DNA from: Oscheius sp. JU75
Taxonomy: Eukaryota; Nematoda; Chromadorea; Rhabditida; Rhabditidae
NCBI GenBank assembly: GCA_037178855.1
Contig: JASJZC010000007.1
Coordinates: forward strand, 2,480,001 to 2,544,000
Length of the DNA stretch: 64,000 bases
Reading direction: 5' to 3'
A program made the translations under genes and the position numbers. The notes under the pieces are model-generated. The model saw only the letters and a program-made list of their open reading frames with translations. It had not been told where the DNA came from and did not search any database. Every line of letters begins with the position of its first letter. The stretch's first letter is position 1. Below are positions 47,008-58,240 of the stretch, one piece after another.

Positions 47008-49692
47008 TCCTGAAATAAAGATATTAGCTTGTTTTGTATTTGTAACGAGACTCCTCCTATTGGTTAAGCGAAAGGAATCAGAATTCCTGTCACACGATTG
47101 ACGCCAGTCTTTTTCCAGGTAGGAGCCCGACCACGCTTTCACAGCTGAACGCAGTCAAAGCACTGACGTCAACAAAACCAATTGTCAGACACAAAAGGAT
47201 GTTGAGTGGATGGAAACGTTGACAAGCAATCACGCCACATCTAATTAGAAACGGTTCAAAGTTAGCAGCTGGGTGGTCGGGGGCACATGCTGCGGATTCT
47301 GGGTATCGGCCATGGGGAATTCATCAAGTGAATGTCACGTCCCTATAGAGACGGCTCTGGAAAACATGAACGTGGGCAACTCGGGGGAGGAAGGCTGACA
47401 TGGAGCCGATTATGAAACTTTTTCAACTGGAAATTCAGGTCAAACTACTACTACTGGGAGTTCTACACTTAACATGTTTCAATAATTTTTTCTATTTTGC
47501 TACTAAGCATCAAAAGACATGGTACTTCCTGACTGAGATCATATTTCATCTCATTTCCGTTTCTCCTGGGCAAATTTTTTAGCTTCTCCTCTTTAGACCA
47601 ATGTTTACAGCTCAAAGTTATCAAGCATCAACGAACATGTAAGTCTGTGACTGAGAATGCCGGAAAACAATTGGCAAATAGCGATTATCACCTAGTTATA
47701 TGCGTAATCAATTGGTTAATTTGGTTTAGAAGAACTGGGTTTTTACCGCAAGATGCTTTTTTGATGAAAAGACACGTGAAGAACGGTTTTCATGTGCGTT
47801 TGAAGTTAAAAAGAGCAATAGGTCATGTATGAGGCGATGTATGTCGAAACTTTGTAAAAAAAATAATTGTTCCGCAGAAAAACGGTTTTCAGGTACGTCA
47901 GAAACTAATAATTGTCGCTAGTCACAATGAGGAACTAATAACTTGTTTCATTACCACCTTTGATTTTTTTCACGTCTACCCAGCTTTGACTGCGTTCGCT
48001 ACTCTGAAACACGAGGAACGATGCCCATTCTGGAAGAACGACTACCGACCACCAATTCGGTGTTGTTATAATTTACCGAGGGGATGGATCGGAGCGAGAA
48101 AAACGAGCGAAAGAGGCTCACCTCGGTGTTGGGGCTGCGGCGGCGCCCCAGGGAGTGACGAGAAGGAGGAGGATCGATGCGAAGACGGCTGCACGTTCAC
48201 ATCGATTGTCGGAGGCGGAGAGCGGAGCCGTTGCCGACGATGATGACAACGACGTCGGGAATTCTGCGACGACGAGTCATCAGTGTTGGTCGAAAGGGTA
48301 ATCTGCTGTACTTACAGAAAGTGCAATGATCAATGTCGATAGCAACTCCACAAGAGGAAGCTTAACCTATTCTGCAACAACTGAAACAAAGCTAAACACG
48401 GTTCCAGAATTCTTTCAATTTGCTGAGGCATTCAGAAGGTCGTCATCTTTCGGATCTTCTGTCTCTGTTTATTGCATTTTGACAACAGTATCTTTGAGAA
48501 AATAGTGATATGTTAGGGTTAGTTTACTTCCTTCATTGTTTTGTGCAGAAGAAGTTAGGAAAAAGCAGTATCACTCAACCCCTTAGTACATATTCCATGT
48601 TATTTAGTCGTGTCCTGTCTCTCTATTTCCTTGTTCCCAGCAAGAGACATCACTTCCTGTTTTCGGTCGCCTCGGGCTACGGTATCAATCAGTGTTTGCC
48701 GGGAATTACTTGAACACTCTTATTCCCACGATCTGCTACAGTATCTTATTCTGAAAAAATAGTCACGATATTTGCCTGCTTTTCCTACAAATTGCTAATT
48801 GGAAACATTGCATGTAGGTACTGAAGTCGAATTAAGAGCAGATAATTAATAGGAATAAGAGAACAAGTAGCCGTGCTAGACACTGACGCGTTCTTGACAT
48901 ATCATTCACAAATATATGTGTGGGAGGGCGAGCGAGGTCGCTCACTTTGCGGATAGCTGTAGGCAAACAGCTATATCCGTATGATATCACTATTAGCTCT
49001 TGAACTGTCTGTTTAGTTTTGGTGAGGCGCGATACCATCATGTCTTCCCATCCGCAAAGTGAAAGAAAAAGTCGTCTAAGTGTTGAGAGGAAAGTGATCG
49101 GGAGCGACAGAACAAAGACTGAGAAAATTATGGACGTTATAATAGTGGATGCAGACTTGGGAGAAAAACCCACTGAAAAAAATTTTGATTGAACTTGACG
49201 TTAGCTGTAGGGTATTTTATATTGACCGATTTAAATCTCACATGCTTGTCTCTGGTTAACTTTCCCAACAACATCTTCGTACAAATAACAATATCCGGCT
49301 TTTCTGAAGAATCAACACAAAAACTGTTGTCTGTGCATGAAGAACATCCATTCTGAAAGAGTACACATAAATACATCATTTAACACAAAAGTTTTTGCTC
49401 TGTAATTCTATTGCCTTTGCTAGAGATAGCCCATGCCTATGAATGATATTGGGAGCTAGTATCTTTCGATTAATCATTTAAACTTCGTATAGAGTGTTTT
49501 TGTTTCTTAGGAAAATGTTATACGTCCTCTTTTATGGTATGCATGCCTCTGGCGTGGGCGCAAGATGTTTCCTTCTGATTTCACGTGTGCACCTTTCGCG
49601 ACTCTCAAACACGACCGCCCCTCGGCTCCGAGTACAAAAGCCGCCGTCGATCAGCTACTCTCATCAACTCTAATCCAGTTTCTTACAACCAT
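47008..49692. other. Intergenic region between divergent genes
   Basis: 2.7 kb between the start of egl-3 (-) and the start of the next + gene. It should hold both promoters. A GC-rich patch lies at about 48060-48290. Inverted repeats occur at 48936-49065. An open frame at 48832-49173 (-) has a long acceptor-like T-run before it, but its translation shows no family resemblance. Confidence 0.5.
48936..49065. repeat. Inverted repeats, possible hairpin or small element ends
   Basis: A 13-base sequence TCACTTTGCGGAT near 48940 recurs in inverted form (ATCCGCAAAGTGA) near 49050. Just inside the first arm, ATAGCTGT and ACAGCTAT form an 8-base hairpin stem with a 7-base loop. Together they look like nested foldback structure. 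No coding or terminal duplication was seen. Confidence 0.5.
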
Positions 49693-50189
49693 GAGCGACA
49701 GCCCTAAGGTTAGTTCTGCCTATAATCAGTCTACTACTTTCTTTTTAAGCCTGACTCTCGCCGAGGATCTCTCGGACCAGCTCCTATTGAATTTGGTGCT
49801 TACCAAAATGAAGGAAACGTCAAGTTTTACAATTGTGCTCCAGTTAAGCCCAGAAAGGGGTCTCTTACCCCCGTCGATGATAAAGATCTCAAATTGGGAA
49901 AAGACGAGGTGAGTTGTGGTTCTTAGCTTAACTGTCTTTTCTACAGGTCTTTGGAGTTTTCGACGATGGAAGCAAAATTCACTATTACAACTGCGCTCCC
50001 ATCAAGGTAAGAGCTGAATCTATCGACACAATCAAAAAATTTCAGCAAAAGAAGGCCAAGACCTCTCCTCCCGCCGGGCACCTGAAGAAAAAGATGTTTA
50101 ACCGTATTTTCAAGGGAGAAAGTGGAACCCCTTCCGGCTCTGACCTCTCCCTCTCATCCGCCGGCTCCGGGTGTTCAACTAAAAACTGA
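49693..50189 (+). CDS. Small protein with two FYNCAP-type repeats, uncharacterised
   Basis: Four exons (49693-49710, 49750-49908, 49947-50006, 50046-50189), all phase 0, give about 126 residues. Two tandem copies of one motif are obvious: FGAYQNEGNVKFYNCAPVK and FGVFDDGSKIHYYNCAPIK. The second copy is exactly one exon. Around them are basic and Ser-rich stretches (SRRGSLGPAPIE, PRKGSLTPVDD, LKKKMFNRIFKGE) and a Ser/Gly-rich C-terminus ending SGCSTKN. There is no signal peptide, so it is probably cytosolic. The frame stays open upstream of the chosen ATG to about 49565, so a longer N-terminus is possible. AATAAA near 50267 follows the stop. I do not recognise the family. Confidence 0.7.
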
Positions 50190-51973
50190 TCGGCATCGCA
50201 ACCATGTTGTGTAAATATGTATTCATACCTCTGAAAAACCCCAGTTGTCATTGCCCGATCGTGCCAATAAACATAATGTTCACTGTGAAGAATTAATGGC
50301 TAGAAATGTGTTACGTATTTTTCCGGAAGCCTCGACTGTCAATCAAAGTTCTCCTGAGTCAGACTGTAAGCACTTGAGGGCGGGCTCGGTTCCGCCGAGA
50401 GTGAGCTGTTTATCTGGGAAGCCAAAGCGCGACCCGATACACAGAGCAAAGAAACTTTGACAATTAAAATCAAGGGGGAGAATGACGTTTGGGAATGCGT
50501 TTTGGGAATGCGGAAAAGTTGCAGAACAGTGACTGCTTCCAGATCAGGTAAATTTACTACCTCCTTTTTAGCTTTTCTAACAAGAATACAAACACTCTTC
50601 ATGTAACCGGTGGACCCGATCTGATGGTTCAAATATAATGACTCTGTATGTTTATTGTCTACAATCTTTTCAATCAGAGAAGACGAATTGTTTCACTGTT
50701 GAAAATTACCAGTTTTCAACAGGAATTTGTTGCGAGTTATTTTCCACTAGACATCATGTTTTTTTTGAGAAAGTAATGACTTGACCTTGTTTTCGTCTCG
50801 AGGCACTCATTGCTCCGAAAGTGTAAAGAAAACATATCCCCGATGATACTGTTGATTCAGCATAGTTTACAGTATATTTGTGCACTTTAGTCCCACAGCG
50901 ATATTGTACAAGGGTTCTAAAAGACCACTCTCGACATGTGTTTAACATGCTCTCATACGATCCCCATCACATGATTCGCATAAATTGGAAAAGTTGGCTA
51001 CTTGCACATTGTAATGGTCTTTGTAACGTGCTGCAACAGAGTTGAGCTTTTGAGCAGCCGATACTCGAGTAAGCACTTGGCGGCAACACAAAGACCTTCT
51101 ATTATTAGCGTTCTACACAGGATTTCGACTCGGTCTGTCTACAAGTATTTACCACTTGTTAGATCGTGAGCTCTGAGTCCTCTTAACTATTCGAATTTAC
51201 TGTAACTCTATACTGGCGATGGTTAGACAAGACACCAATGCTCAAGTAGGATGTCCTGACCGACGGATCACCAAAGGTTCATTGTTACAAGATACCTGCA
51301 TTCTTTTGGTAGAGTGCTGGTTGAATGTATACGGTTCACAAAACATTGTGCTCAAAAATTAATGAGCAAAAACACGGTGATGCTAAACCTAAACGTGAAA
51401 AAATTGATTTCTGGAATATTGTATTGAAAGAATACTAGAGTAACCGGTGATGACCTTTGGCTCTTGTTCAGAATAATTTCGTTGTGGTTTACCACTTGTC
51501 GAGAGCTTGCGAACTGTTTGACAAGCGTCACTTTCATTACAGCCTCGCTGACATTCAATCAAAAAATGTGACGTATGAACACTTCAACAATACAAGACTT
51601 TAACGCTGCACGTCGATCACGAATCGGTAAGAAAGATCGACAACCTGGGCTGTCCAAATGCTACAGCTGTTTCTGGAAAGATTTTGTAAAGAACAAGTTG
51701 TGGCGAGCGTTTCCCATGCATTCTCCTCTTTTTGCAAGAAAAAAAAAGTCCATTCCCAGAAATGTTCAGATTAATGAGAGTTTAATGACATGTACTTCAC
51801 CTTTGCTCATTTCTCGGGATGCCTTCAGACGGATTATTTTTTTCTTCGGATTGAACTCAAGGGATTGTTCTCCAGGTGAACTTTTTCCTCTATAAATATT
51901 CGGTAACAACTTCTATAGGAGATAATCCGCTCTCGCTCATCCGCAAAAATCTAGCAGAGCGCAGCCATCGACC
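50190..51973. other. Intergenic
   Basis: 1.8 kb between two + strand genes. Open frames (50339-50632 minus, 51352-51558 minus, 51575-51895 plus) lack domains and splice structure. The last part is the likely promoter for the gene at 51974. Confidence 0.5.
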
Positions 51974-52734
51974 ATGTGGAAACTCGTCGTAGTTTTCCTC
52001 CTCATCAACTTTTGTAAGTTTGGCTCACGTTATATAACAGTTCGTTTAGCCGTCGCTGCACCACCGGAAATCTCTTTAACCGTTCATCGCGTAGTAGACG
52101 AAGATCAGAACCTTAATGAGACTCTTGTCGGTGGGTCAAATGTGTTTTCCAATATCTTTCTCGTTTTCAGTCCATGCCACTCATGACATGATCATTCTCG
52201 AAGCATCTGATGTTCTGGATAACAACGGAACAGACATCAATAACGGAACCGAAATCAGCAACGGCACGGATTTTGCCACGATAGAGCGAAAATCTGGCTC
52301 TGTTCCTCTCACCCGGCTTACTCGCGGGGCTGCCAACATCACTACAGACGAGAAAGGAAATGTTGTCGTTCAGCTTCCGACAAAGGGAAATGCCACTACT
52401 GACGTTGTCGTAGGTAGGTATTCATGGGTAGCCATAAGCTGACACTTTAATGTTTAGGTTCCGGAACGCATATTGTCAACCAAATAGTCAGTGGCGAGCT
52501 TGCAGTCGAGTCCAAGGGAGGATGGTAAGCATCTGTCTTCTCTCCTGCTGTCAATCTAACTTGAATAAACTTGTTGAATCTGTCCAGTTTCCATTCTCTG
52601 CTAGATATTTTAAGGTCGTTTCAGGCTGGCTCATATTGAGTCCTATGTAACGACAGAAGATCGTGGTCGATGGCGAAGGACAGACTTTCTAAAGAAGATT
52701 CTGCTGTATAGGCGGAGGAGTTGATCTGCACTAA
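51974..52734 (+). CDS. Secreted N-glycosylated protein with NGT repeats
   Basis: Five exons with consistent phases. Exon 1 (51974-52013) is a signal peptide, MWKLVVVFLLINF. The mature protein begins with VAAPPEISLTVHRVVDEDQ, then a segment with three short repeats, NNGTDI, NNGTEI and SNGTDF, plus other N-x-S/T sites (NLNET, ANIT, GNAT), so heavy N-glycosylation is likely. A Gly/Val-rich beta-like part follows (GNVVVQLPTKG, GTHIVNQIVSGELAV). The last exon is basic (RWRRTDFLKKILLYRRRS) and ends at 52734. Without that exon the chain could read on to other stops, so the C-terminus is the least certain part. The family is not recognised. The gene converges on the NCOA4-like gene, whose stop is only 200 bases away. 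Confidence 0.65.
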
Positions 52735-52796
52735 TCCCTTAGTCAATTGCCAGGAATGAGCTCATTCCAATGCTGAGAAAATGAATCGAATACGCT

Positions 52797-52802
52797 TTAT
52801 TG
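52797..52802 (-). terminator. Poly(A) signal of the NCOA4-like gene
   Basis: Minus-strand AATAAA about 135 bases beyond the stop codon at 52936. Confidence 0.55.
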
Positions 52803-52935
52803 CAACTTTTTTTTAGATTGTCAGAGAACAAAGTGAAAGCTTAGATCCGACTAAATGGAATGTGAAAGAACTGAAAGAAGGACTATTCGATGACTAGAAA
52901 GATAGAAATATGGACAGGAGAGAGAAGCACACAAC

Positions 52936-54741
52936 TCAGCTGTGCAAAACGGTCCAGAGATGATGGCCGAATGCCAGAATCTTCTTTTTTGCATGCTGAT
53001 CGCCAGCACTTGCAGCGTCGACATCTTTGTTTGTAACCGGGAGAGAGCTTTTACCAACCTCACTTCCGCTTCGAATCGAGAAAATGGCCAAGTTTTCTAG
53101 ATTCTTGGCAAAGGCCTCATCAATCTAAATGAAACGTTTGAAAAGAGTGGACAAGAATCTATACCTCCGGAAGCTCAATTCTTGGAGTGCCACCTTTCAT
53201 CTCATCATCCTCCTCGGCGGTGGCCTCTGTCTTCTCATGGGCATTAGAGCAGGACGGAAGGTACCAGTCGGCCATATCCGAGTTTTGAATGTTCTCCATC
53301 ACTGTTTGGAACTCGTATTTGTGACTAAAATTAAGCGATAAGAGGAAGTATAACATTCCAACTCACGCTGTAGCAGTCACAAAGTCAGAGAAAGATTGTT
53401 TTGCATTTGTTGGAGTGGTCGATGAGCCCAAAAGCCAACCAGCAGCGTCCGAGTTGAGCGTGTTTAGGAACTCCTTGGTGAATTCGTAAACATGTTCTTG
53501 AGGCTGTTCTTTTTTCTTTTCAGGGCAAAGAACAGGCCAAGCGATGTTGAAGGGGTTGGAAAACTTGGATGGCTGAAACTGGATAATCATAAAGGAAAAA
53601 CAAGTCTTACCTCTTGAGGGACGCTGGGGATTACATCAAACGAGGAACAGATAGAATTGCTCTCCGTTTCAGAGTCGGCGCGATCTTCATGTACAAGCTT
53701 GAGGAAGTCGTCTTGGTTCACATCACGGCCTGGCACGTAGGCGAGCCACTTTCGGATCTGAATACTCTCATAAGCATACAGTTCCGTTGTCTCTAACATT
53801 TTCCAGCTGTTCGGGAGAAGCGGTCACATTCGATTGTTTTCCAAAACTGTAAACAGACTTGTGGGTCATTCCAGAGTCTTCTTCATAGTCTTCCATCGAC
53901 ATTGGAAGAGTCTCGCCGGTGAATTTCTGGAATGTCCGATAGAAAACACTTTATTACAGTTATTTACCTGAGCTTTGTTCTTCTCGAATCGAATGCGCCC
54001 AAAATTTTCAAGCGCTTCTCGGAAAGCAAACAGATCTCTGTCGAAGTAGAGTTTGCCACAGTCTTTAGGGTGTATGTCGATGTGAGCGAGACCGCTCAGA
54101 TGATCCACCGTGTTTTGGCAGACGTCTCTCTTGGCAGAATCACACTGTCCTAAAAATAAACTGTCTATCCGAAACAGATTTTCGAAAGGGTCATTGTCTG
54201 TGTGGCACAGTCCCCGATAAGACCTGTGTCTTTTTTCAGGTGTCCATCATATGCTTTATCACGCCGCTACGTGCTCCTAGCAATATTCTTGCGGCCTGAT
54301 ACGTCAAAAGCGGTTTCATCGGCCATTGACAAGAGACCAGTCCAATGTACTGAAGTGATAAGGGCCTGGGCTTATGAATAAGTCAACACAAATCAACAAA
54401 ATTTCGATATTTTCTAGCCAAAATTCACGTACTGATCAGTTTGTGCAGCTCTTTTTGCTGATTGTCGATCTTCGTCTCCCTAGTGTTGACCTCAACCTCA
54501 AGATGACGCAGAAGTTCCGTCTCGCGAGCCCGAAGAAGAGACATTTGCTGAGAAAAGGTCTCAGTTATCTCCTTTCTCACCTGGAAAAGGGCTTGTCAGC
54601 TGAGCGAGCAAAAAAAAAAGAACTCACCGCATGCATGTTGGAGCGTAGACTTTCCCGATACGCAGCCAGACACTCTGCGGAATTGTCCAGCATGGTCTTC
54701 CGCTGGGCAAGGGCATGAGCGGAACTTCTATCCGAGCTCAT
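52936..54741 (-). CDS. NCOA4-like protein with ARA70 domain (candidate ferritinophagy receptor)
   Basis: The ATG directly follows a TTTCAG acceptor. The first three coding exons form a coiled-coil domain that matches the ARA70 domain of NCOA4 in pattern: SLLRARETELLRHLEVEV, QQKELHKLI, then QCDSAKRDVCQNTVDHLSGL, GKLYFDRDLFAFREALENFG. These parallel the NCOA4 elements with SRE near the centre, the QLYSLL-type heptads, the Cys-bearing helix and the final LRQTI-TTFGSL helix. The second half is mostly disordered with separate Trp motifs (IRKWLAYVPG, AGWLLGSS, ADWYLPS), recalling the repeated W-L-x-P motifs I remember in NCOA4. It ends HHLWTVLHS at 52936. In mammals NCOA4 delivers ferritin to autophagosomes. 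Assignment rests on pattern recall, and divergence is high. An extra open block near 54240-54370 was left out because direct splicing keeps the domain continuous. Confidence 0.6.
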
Positions 54742-55978
54742 CTGAAATGTCTTTGTTGAGAGAACAGTAAGAGAAGCAAAAACTGCACAAGAGAATCGAA
54801 CAACCGCACTAAAGTTTGTGACATGTCAAGAAATAACAAGTGTGAGTGGGGAATTTTTGAAAGAAATAGCCAACAGCACTGCAGACGTTTCTTGTCCAAA
54901 AAGGAAGTCCATATCAGTGGTGAAGGGGGCCTTATCTGGACTCGAGGGCAAATGAACTGGAAGGAGGCCCCGAGCAAACAAAAACGTAACGAAACAAACG
55001 AAATCCTTTGAAATGAAAAATCTAATTGGCTTTTCTTTCGAAAGAAACTGTGAACAGCAGCCATTTCCCCATATATCAAGGATAAATCGACGTTAATTGA
55101 AGTCTTGGGCTCGGCGGAAAAATGAATTCTGCCGATAGTGCAAATAAAAATCGCGGTTAGAAGAAGATTCGGAGATTTATAAGCGGCGAAAGATGATTGG
55201 CCAGCTGAGTTAGCCTGATGCGGCTAGTTATTCAGGTAAGCTGAGAAGCGAGGCGGGCGCAAGGCGGCGAGAGTTATGCAGAAAAGATCGACCTTGGTAA
55301 TAGCCGCATTATGCACAGATATTGCTCAGCGAATTTTAAACCATTGTGTAGTGAGTTTAGATGTGAAGAAATTCTAAAGAGGAAAAATACTTCACTCTGT
55401 TCAGTCAAGCTTAGAAAAGCACCAGGGAAAACATACTTGTTATGCCCGTTTTGATGAAAAATAGTCGAAGCCCCTCTAAGAAAGTTCAGATTGTCTTATT
55501 TTGTTTGGTATAGTTCCTATACAGTTTGAATCTTTGCTTCGAGGCTACTTTATATCAATGCTTCCAGCACAATTATCCATTTTTCGACCTTTAAAAAGCG
55601 ACGCAGAGAGGAAATACATCGCTTTTTCTTTGTGAGAGACCTCGAAACAGCGGGTGAAAGAAAAAGTAGACATTTTTGATGAAACAAAGGACGAACACAC
55701 ATGTAAAGAGAAGAAAATATTTTATTCATTCGATAAAAACAAAGACCCTGTACAGGACCGGAAGAGTGACCACAAATGGGGATAGATGAACTTGTAGATA
55801 AGGTGGCTCGGTAAAACGGAGCAATGATAATATTATACCTAGTTAAGGAGTGAAGTGGAAGGGAAATCGTTTTAATGTCTTCTCGGAAGCTTCTTGAGAC
55901 AGATGGGAAATTTTGGTCCATCTTAGTGAAGGATCAGACTGGAACAACATTGCTGTTAGAAGTAAAAGTACTCTTTTC
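54742..55978. other. Intergenic, LAP 3' end and NCOA4-like promoter
   Basis: No supported gene. A minus-strand AATAAA near 55711 lies about 265 bases past the aminopeptidase stop and may end its transcript. The open frame 55550-55921 (-) falls in that probable 3' untranslated region. Confidence 0.5.
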
Positions 55979-58240
55979 TTACCCAGCAACAAGCGTCACC
56001 AGCGGGTTGGGGAACGACGTGTCTGGATGGTCTCCCTCGCATCCTCCCATGTCGACGTGGGTGAACTTGAGCGGATGCTCACTGTCCGTTCCGTGCTGGT
56101 CGATACCACTAGCCTGAAAAGAACAAAGTAAAAAGGAAATTCCTAGTTTTTACCATGATGAGGAAGGCGGCAGGAGTTTGATGTCCTCGGAGAGTCTGGA
56201 CCGAGGGCTTTGTATTTCCCTGTCGGATATCAGCCTGAGGACATTCCGCAAGATGGAAAGTATAGTCTTCCGGATGCAGACGGCTGATCTCAATGGGCTG
56301 TCCATACTCGTCTCCGAAGGCCTGAAGAGCGCGTGAGAGACCATCTTTCTTGGCCGGACCTGAAATGAATGTTAGCTGCATGCGATAAAAAATTAACCAT
56401 TGTCCATCATAGTAGCATAATATCCATAAGAGAGGATCTCGTGTCCAGTCAAAGTAGCCAGGGTCATAAGATGCGGATTTTTCTCGTGTTTGGCCTCATC
56501 TTTAGCTTTGGTCAGGGGGTCCAACATGGTGATACGGCCCTCGGCATCGGTGTTATAGATGTGAATTCGCTTGCCGCTTCTGGACTTGATAACTTCATCA
56601 CAAGTGTAAGCTCTAGCTCCGATGGAATTTCGAACCATGCACATGTACCCCACAACCTGAAACAGCGTTTAAAAACCAAAACAAAGAAAAACTACCTTGA
56701 TATTCTTGGGCTTGAAGTGCTCCAGGGCCTTGAAGAATCCAGCGACGACAGCACTGCCATATTTGTCACGACACATCCCGAACATATGACCACTGATCTT
56801 TAAGTCGCATCCACCAGTATCCAGGGTGACTCCCTTTCCGACCAAAAAGAAAGTCTTCTCTATGGGTCCTTCTCCAGTGTATTCCAGACGAATGAGACGA
56901 GCCTGGTGTTCTGGGACGGTATTAGCACAGCGATTGACCGCATGCATGAGAGGATACTCTCTCAGGATCACGTCCTGATCGTCTTCGATCTCTAACTTGA
57001 TATTTGAGGAGTTTCCAAATGATTCCTGAGCATACAATATTAATTTTTTTGAGAAAGATTTTTACTCTGATATAATCTGCGACGCGAGGAGGAGCCATTC
57101 GCTCAGGTCCCTGCTCTCCAATGTCTCTGCACACAGTGAAAGCCTGCTCGAAGTAGTGAACTTTGTCTACGAGATCCTTATCTAAAACCTAAACACGAAT
57201 ATTTTGAAAGAAGATTAAAATTAGCATACCGGGAAGAGACCGATGAAGCTATCAGTGTTTTCGGGCTCCTCTTCGCGAATATTGAGAGGAGAATAGAAGG
57301 GTCCAAGGGCGCCGAGAGCGGATACAAGCTCAGCTTGAGGGAATCGAGGATTCGGAGTAGTGACGAAGATCGGTCTGCGCATACCAACAGAACGGGCCCT
57401 GGAAAACATTTTGTAGTTTGATGTCATTATGTGTTTTGTGCTCAACTTCTAACTATACTATTATTGTCCCCTTTGCTTCCAGCTGCCACCAGAGCCTTAT
57501 CTCGTGTTAAGACGGCCCCGACATCGTGGTGACGCAAAGATTCTAAGAATTTTCAGCTCCAATGCGCACTTCAATAGTAGCATGCTGATAAGGCGAAATG
57601 TCCCTGCCAAACACAGGCCTTTATCATCAATGTGCTTAAATAAAGCTGCCTAATTCCAGGAACAAAGAAAAGAATGCCAAGCGCTTACAGTTTAATTCCG
57701 TTTTTGGCAGCAGTCTGGAAGCGGCGAACGTCATCGAAGTCGCGGGTGACCGGTCCTGAAAACGGTTATATTTCCCAGTTTAACAAAGCTGATTTACCAG
57801 TTCCGGAGACGATCAGTCGACCAGTGGGAGCCACATTAGTGGGAACACGGAGCAGATTGGCTGTCGATGTAGCGTTCTGATGAGCCTGAAAATGTGGGAA
57901 ATGTTTTAGCTGCCATCCTGCAGTAGTCTCTTGAATTTTGGTCATAAAAACGGTTCATTTGAGTGAGTAATGCGGCTGTCTGCTGCGTTTTTTTGACTTT
58001 TGGTATCAATTCGTAGAGCGGTATGGTCAAATTTGGAAAAGTATATTTTCACAGATAATTAAATTACTCTGGAACGCCTGAGAAAAGTGAATCAACCTTC
58101 AGGAAGTCCTTGACTTCGTCACCAAGAGGGCCGAGGCTTGCAAACTCTTCCACATTTCGACTGAAACAGGAAACAAGCACGAGTCCGTCGAAAGTAGTAT
58201 CTACAACAGAGGCCACACTTCTGATAAATGGTCGGGCCAT
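55979..58240 (-). CDS. lap-2: M17 leucyl aminopeptidase-like protein
   Basis: The ATG lies one base after a GTTCAG acceptor. The N-terminal domain (MARPFIRSVASVVDTTFDGL.., TSTANLLRVPTNVAPTGRL, PIFVTTPNPRFPQAEL) is divergent, as is usual in M17. The catalytic domain has the two-metal site: GKGVTLDTGGCDLK supplies Lys, Asp and the second Lys, CRDKYGSAVVAG supplies the next Asp, and NTDAEGR supplies Asp, Glu and Arg. All canonical ligands are therefore present although the flanking residues differ from the usual GKGITFDSGG and DMGGAA. C-terminal landmarks are LATLTGHEI, HQTPAAFL and HVDMGGCEGD. It resembles the C. elegans protein I know as W07G4.4/LAP-2 more than LAP-1. It is a cytosolic hexameric peptidase of peptide turnover. 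The order of exons is complete, without breaks. Confidence 0.88.

Noticed and set aside
47986-48243. Cys- and Gly-rich 85-residue + strand open frame
   Set aside because: It follows a GC-rich patch, lacks a signal peptide and domain, and has no convincing downstream exon.
48832-49173. 113-residue minus-strand open frame with a T-rich acceptor before it
   Set aside because: It spans the inverted repeats, has no recognisable family pattern, and the upstream exon does not join in frame.
54240-54390. Open block that could be an extra exon of the NCOA4-like gene
   Set aside because: Including it breaks the continuity of the ARA70 domain, while direct splicing from HKLI to RQCDSAK keeps phase and helix register.
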